64,000 bases of DNA from Micractinium sp. NFX-FRZ (Eukaryota > Chlorophyta > Trebouxiophyceae > Chlorellales > Chlorellaceae): assembly GCA_029339195.1 (NCBI GenBank), contig JAPTJF010000204.1, forward strand, positions 38,439-102,438, written 5' to 3'. This document shows positions 59,415 to 64,000 of the stretch, in pieces; positions within the stretch are counted from its first letter, which is position 1; each line of letters opens with the position of its first letter. Below the pieces are notes generated by a model. The model ran no database searches and was not told where the DNA came from. It worked only from the letters and a program-made list of their open reading frames with translations. Both the position numbers and the translations under genes were made by a program.

Positions 59415-61185
59415 TTATCGATGCAAGTTGGGGCCGACAGACTTGCAAAAGGACTTTGTTTCCCTCAATTGTGACATGAGCAGGCAAAAATGCCATTGCC
59501 AGCGGACCCAGCCGCCTCTGCCTGGCCCTGGCGCCGCCCCTGGCGCCGCCTCCGTGGCGCCGCCCAGGGCTGGCGCCAGGGCAGCGGCAGCCCCGCCAGG
59601 GCAGGGACCACCGGCGCACAGCATGCGGCGTGCCCGGGGCCGACGGTGCTTGCTGCCCAGGGGAAGCACAGTGCCACTGCCCTGCGCAGTGCGGCATGCC
59701 GGAGTCGGTCATAGACCTTTGAGGTTGGACGCTGCTTGGAAAGGCCGCGCCAGACCACCGCTGCCCAGCATGCTGCCGGGCGGGCAATGCAGTGGCATTG
59801 GCGCCGGCATGCACCACCCAGAACGCACAATTGCATCTCGTGTCTGCTTTAAGCTCGACCTCCCCTTAGCACACATGTACACTGTGCCACTGTTGGCCGG
59901 CGTGGGCAGCCGACAACAGGCTGAGTCCAGGCTGTGCCGGCTCGCGCCCCTGCGTTGCACTGTTGGCCGGTTAGCAAACCTCGAATCCGGGTGCTACGCG
60001 TCCACGCTGCTCACCAGCCAGCGAAGCCCGTTTGCCCACAGACAGGCTTCGTGGTGGTAATCCACTTCAGGACAAAGGACGCTCCCAAAAGCCGCGTGTG
60101 CCTGCCGGGCAAGGAAAGAGAGGAGGAGGCGGTGGGAGGATGCATGCCTTAAGGTCATCCACCTTCAGGCCCTCCGATTCCGCACCGCCGTGCGCATCGA
60201 GGCGGGGTGGGACGGAACAGCAGTAGCATGCAGGATTTGAGGGTGGCAGGCTGGTCAGACGCACCGATGGCCCCTCGGTGGGCTCCACCGCTGCCAGCCC
60301 CACATGGTGCACCTGCCCACCTCCGCGCCCACCGGTTCCTCGCCGTGCCCCTGTCCACCCTAACCTTGCGCCGCCGCCTTGCACTCACCCTAAGACCCCC
60401 CCAGCTACTCGTCGCTGGGGAGCCACACCATTACCACGCCCAAGTAACCTTTCTGACATACCCATGCTATGGTGGTGGTTGAGTGGCAGCGGCGGGCACG
60501 GCCGTCTGCCAGCCAGGCACATTTTGCCTCCTGCCGTTTCATTTGGCACGGCATGTGGCCAGTAACCTAGTGCAGGCCACCTGAACTCAGTTCATGCCAG
60601 CAATTCCAACCACGAACAACAGTTCAGGCGTGCGCAGCGATGGGGAGGAGACGTGCACAGGGGAGGTGTAGGTGCACCCTCGTTGCAGCACCCAAAGCGG
60701 AAAGAGCACGCCCCACATGCTGCAAGCTTTATTGAAACAGGACGGGAGCATAACTTGTAGCCAGCCAAAGAAATGCCGCCGGCCAGCCTGCGGCGGGATG
60801 GTTGGGAGTCGGGGAGGCACCCCCAGACAGGTGACGCTGTTGTCGCCTTGGGGCAGGACTGCTTGTGGCGAGCAATGCTACCCAGGGTTCCACGCTCTTC
60901 CGTAGCACGGAATGACAATTGAAACCTTACAAAGAGATGCCTGGCTGCCATATGCGTGTAGCTGAGGGTCAGGCGGTGGGGCGGCGCCAGGGGGATGCAG
61001 CTGGCGGGAGGCGGCAGCGGCAAACTGCAGTGGTAGCAGCGGTAAGGCTGCGCCCAGCGCCTCACGTGACTGTCGAGGCATCTCCTGCGGCCCGGCCTTT
61101 GTGTCGGCGACCGCAGGCCACGAGAAGAGCCTCGCAGCTCTGCGAGGCAGAGCATGGACCCATGGCGCCCGGTTCCCCTTCTACC
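59415..61185. other. No recognisable gene
   Basis: Open frames of up to 268 residues occur but have no motifs and an amino-acid composition like translated GC-rich noise. Around 59524-59582 an inverted repeat (GCCCTGGCGCC with GGCGCCAGGGC) surrounds several GGCGCC words. Nothing else could be supported. Confidence 0.4.
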
Positions 61186-61361
61186 TTATGTAAACCAGCA
61201 CGTGCGGCTGTGAAAGGGAACTTCGCCATGTATTCGTTCAAGGTATCGCCATCGGCATGGATGCTCTCACAGCCGCCTTTGGAAAGTAGCGCCTCCACTC
61301 AGTGCTCACGAGCTCGGACGCCTGACTGCATTTTCCTGACGCCTCGCACAAAATGATCAAT
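61186..61361 (-). pseudogene. Protein-like minus-strand frame broken by one TGA
   Basis: One frame reads IDHFVRGVRKMQSGVRA, then hits TGA at 61299-61301, then continues EALLSKGGCESIHADGDTL and on to a possible donor after AGLHK. The composition is unusually protein-like for this region. No family is recognised. A decayed gene is the simplest reading. Confidence 0.3.
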
Positions 61362-61666
61362 GCTGGCCAGCTGTGGCAGGCAGGAGCCAAGGAGGCCGCG
61401 GGGTGGGACCGCAAAGCAGGCACCACCTGGCTACGCTGGGGCCTTGCACTGAGCGCCACTGAGGCGAGCACGAACCTTGCGATACAGCGCAGCCAGCCTG
61501 CGACACTGCCGGGGGGGCTCAGCACGTTTGGCGCCGCCCGCGCCGCCGCCCACCCTGCCGCCGCCCGCCCCGCCCGCTGCGCATGCGCTCGCCGCCTGCC
61601 AGTGTTCCCCTCCCCGTCTTGAGCCTCCCTCCGCCCACCCTGCCCTCAAATGCCTCCCTGCTGCAG

Positions 61667-62428
61667 GCGGTCCTGGGACAGGCGCTCTCCCTGGTGGCTA
61701 TATGCTACCTGGAGGGCCCCACTGCGGCGCTGGGCCTGCTGCTGGGCCTGTGCATCACAAGTGAGGCGGGGGTGCACATCAGGGACTTGCGTGTCAGGCA
61801 GCAGAGCTGGGCAAAGGTGCTAGGACGGAGGTGCTGGGTAGAAGTGTGGATGGTTTGTTCTAGAGCAGACCGGCTGCTGCCATGAGGCGGGGCAGTAGGC
61901 CGAGCAGGCAAAGTGGCCAGCAACCTGCGCCTCACGTCGTGCCACTGCTTCCGTACGCCTCGCTTCGTCCCGCTGCCCTCATGTGCAATCCGCGGCTGTG
62001 CCGGTTTGCCTGGCTGCTGGGCTGGCGAGGTGGCACTGGGTTGAAGAGCAGGGCAGTGGAGGAGAGTCGTGCTTGAAGAATGCAATCGCATGGGAATGCG
62101 GGGCAATCTGCCATGTCATACTCCTGCTAGCAGGGCGTGCAGTGGTGCCACAAGCCGCCCGCTTCAAGCGTGGCATGTGAGCCTGGCCTCCGCCGCCACC
62201 TGCCCCGCCAAACTTCACTACGAACACCAGTGGTGCTGAAATGGCACCGGTATGCACTGAACAGCGCTGAAGCACACTGAACTGCCCGAACACCGATACC
62301 GCCACCAGTGCTGCCCTCCTTGACAGCCCACCCCTTCCACATGTCTGGCTCCTGTGCACAGTTCAGATGCCAAGGCATGCGGGGTGCACAACACTGGGCT
62401 TAAAATACGTGTGTTTGAACTAATTTAG
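61667..62428 (+). CDS. Possible 3' exons of a small membrane protein
   Basis: Three exon-like blocks join in phase: 61667-61760, 62143-62176 and 62362-62428. The first is strongly hydrophobic (LGQALSLVAICYLEG, then ALGLLLGLCIT), consistent with one or two membrane spans. The second reads VPQAARFKRG. The third ends with TAG. Acceptors and donors are canonical. I could not find upstream exons or a start, and no family is recognised, so this may be a fragment or a chance alignment. Confidence 0.3.
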
Positions 62429-64000
62429 GCACATGGAGAGGTGTGTTGTGACCGCCCAGGCGGTGGCAGGACCCTGCCGGGGAGGTCCGCTGACCAGAAC
62501 TGTGGGGCCCCGGCCAGAGAGCATCCCCTCCATCCTTCCACCGCCACCCTCTCACTGGAGTGAGAGTAAAATTCCTGTCAAACGGGGCTGACGCTTTGAC
62601 TTGGGTCAGATGGGGTGAGGAAAGTGTCATGTATCCAGGGGCGGGAGGCAGCACGACACGCGGGTGTGGCATTCGGGGCGTGCGTGAACGTGCACATGCC
62701 ACAAAGGAGCCACGGGGCACATACTTTTTCTGCCCACACCATCACATCGACGACATTCTGACTTCACAGATCTATACTCACAGGTCCACAACCGACCCAC
62801 CCGCCCACCTGCCCACCAGCTTGTCACCCACCCTCCCGGTCCTGAAAATTGCTTTAGGGGGCTGGCTGGCGGGGAGATTCACTTGGCAGGTAGGGGCAGT
62901 GGAGCGAGCTGGTGGGTAAGCTTTGAGTTGTTTGCGTGTATGAATAGATGTAACGTCAGGTGAGGTTGGCGGTGGGCAGGGATGGTAGGACAGATGGTTG
63001 GGCGGCAGCCAGCGGGCGTGGTTGATGCGTGCAGTAAATGGGCGGGAGTCGAACGCTGTGGGGCGGTTTGGCTGCGACGGACATATTCAAATGGCTGGTG
63101 GGCGTCAAAATGCGATGGTACAGGTGAGAGGGCAGGGCATTAGTGATCTCTTCACTCTTAAGAGGGGCAGTGGGGGCGGGCGGGTGGGGTGTGTGCGCTC
63201 CGGTAGGGCCAGCGGTAAACAGACGGTTTGCGTTGGTGGGGCAAACACGTTCAGATGAGGAAAGGCGGGTTCGTGGTCGCAAAGGGTGATGAGTGGATGG
63301 TGGCAGCTGGGTGGGGTGGGGTAAGTGGCAATGATGGGCAGCAGGGGGCAACGAAGGGTCGTGCATGTACAGTGAGAGCAGGTGGGGTGGGCTGCCGGGT
63401 TGATGGAGCTGGCAAACGCCAGATGCCAAAATGAGCGTTGCGCAGATATTGATGGGCGACGTGAATATGAGGGTAATGCATCGGTGGGTTGGTGGCTTGG
63501 GGTGGGACAGGGTGGGGGTGTAAGAATGGGGTCATAACCAAGCGTTGCGGGTGGCGAGGTTTCAACTTGTGCCGAGGGAGCAAGGTGGATGGGTGTTTCC
63601 AGTGGGCATTATGCAGGCCTCTTTAAGTGGATCACCCATGGGTGGGTAAGAGTTGGTTGATGAGACAGCAGGGTGGTGCCCTGCGAGGATGGTGCACCCT
63701 GAGATGGCAACGCTGGGCGGGCGCCTTGGCAAAGCGCCGTCGTGGCTGCTCATCAGCGATGCAATGGAATCCGCACAGGGTGCAGGCACGTGCTTGCTGC
63801 TGCCTGCTAATTCAGCACCCTAACGGCTAAGTGCCCGGGTGTTGACATAGCTGTGGGTTGCTGGAGGTAGCAGGGTGTTCTTCAACTGGCACTGCCTGGC
63901 GCAGCGGCTGGCGGCAGCGGGCGGCGGGACAAGTGCTGTACAATGGCTGGCATTTCTCCCCGGAGGGCCCCTGAGCTTAGCATCCGTTCGATTCACTCGC
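62429..64000. other. No recognisable gene; G-rich low complexity
   Basis: From about 62820 to 63800 the plus strand is rich in GGTGGG and GGGTGGGG words. The longest frame (minus strand, 157 residues) is Pro/His/Thr-rich and has no motif. Nothing further could be supported. Confidence 0.45.

Noticed and set aside
59254..60060. A 268-residue plus-strand open frame
   Set aside because: No motif, signal peptide or splice logic; it is rich in Pro, Arg and Ala as expected from random GC-rich sequence.
61299..61301. TGA as a selenocysteine codon
   Set aside because: No selenoprotein family, no redox motif around it and no SECIS that I could recognise by eye.

Overview
This window is nuclear DNA from a green alga, most likely a Chlorella-like trebouxiophyte. 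That placement is my inference, not a database result. It rests on very high GC, genes broken into 20 to 30 short exons by introns of about 200 bases, proline-rich extracellular proteins of the pherophorin type, a gametolysin-type M11 metalloprotease, and TGTAA motifs downstream of two stop codons. I saw no bacterial operons, CRISPR arrays, rRNA, tRNA or recognisable transposons.

Layout from left to right. (1) Positions 2-2973, plus strand: the 3' part of an unrecognised coiled-coil, low-complexity protein. (2) 3857-14277, plus: a receptor-like kinase in 24 exons. Its order is signal peptide, leucine-rich repeats, a LysM-like segment, two discoidin/fucolectin-like modules, one membrane span and a TKL-type kinase. 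(3) 15117-22767, minus: a secreted M11 metallopeptidase in 26 exons with a C-terminal LamG/concanavalin-like domain. (4) 23953-38000, plus: a complete molybdenum hydroxylase of the aldehyde oxidase type in 32 exons. (5) 39040-58257, minus: a giant secreted protein of about 3,624 residues. It consists of four tandem copies of a six-exon unit encoding paired NHL beta-propellers joined by proline-rich linkers, ending in a tail of about 690 residues that is almost pure Ser-Pro repeats. (6) 58258-64000: no convincing complete gene, only low-confidence exon-like fragments, a poly-C run and tandem palindromes.

I built the models by hand, choosing splice sites so that reading phase closes at every junction. 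Genes 2, 3 and 4 close exactly (1255, 954 and 1400 residues). Gene 5 closes at 3624 residues if three N-terminal exons are accepted. None has been tested against RNA.

Genes 2, 3 and 5 all look like surface or extracellular-matrix functions: a receptor able to bind glycans, a matrix protease and a large matrix scaffold. Their adjacency is suggestive, but nothing in the sequence proves a shared pathway. Genes 2 and 3 converge, 3 and 4 diverge across a 1.2 kb promoter-sized gap, and 4 and 5 converge.

The points most worth attention are the receptor architecture, the nested duplication history of the propeller gene, the many GC-AG introns concentrated in the oxidase, and decayed copies of exon pieces inside oxidase introns.
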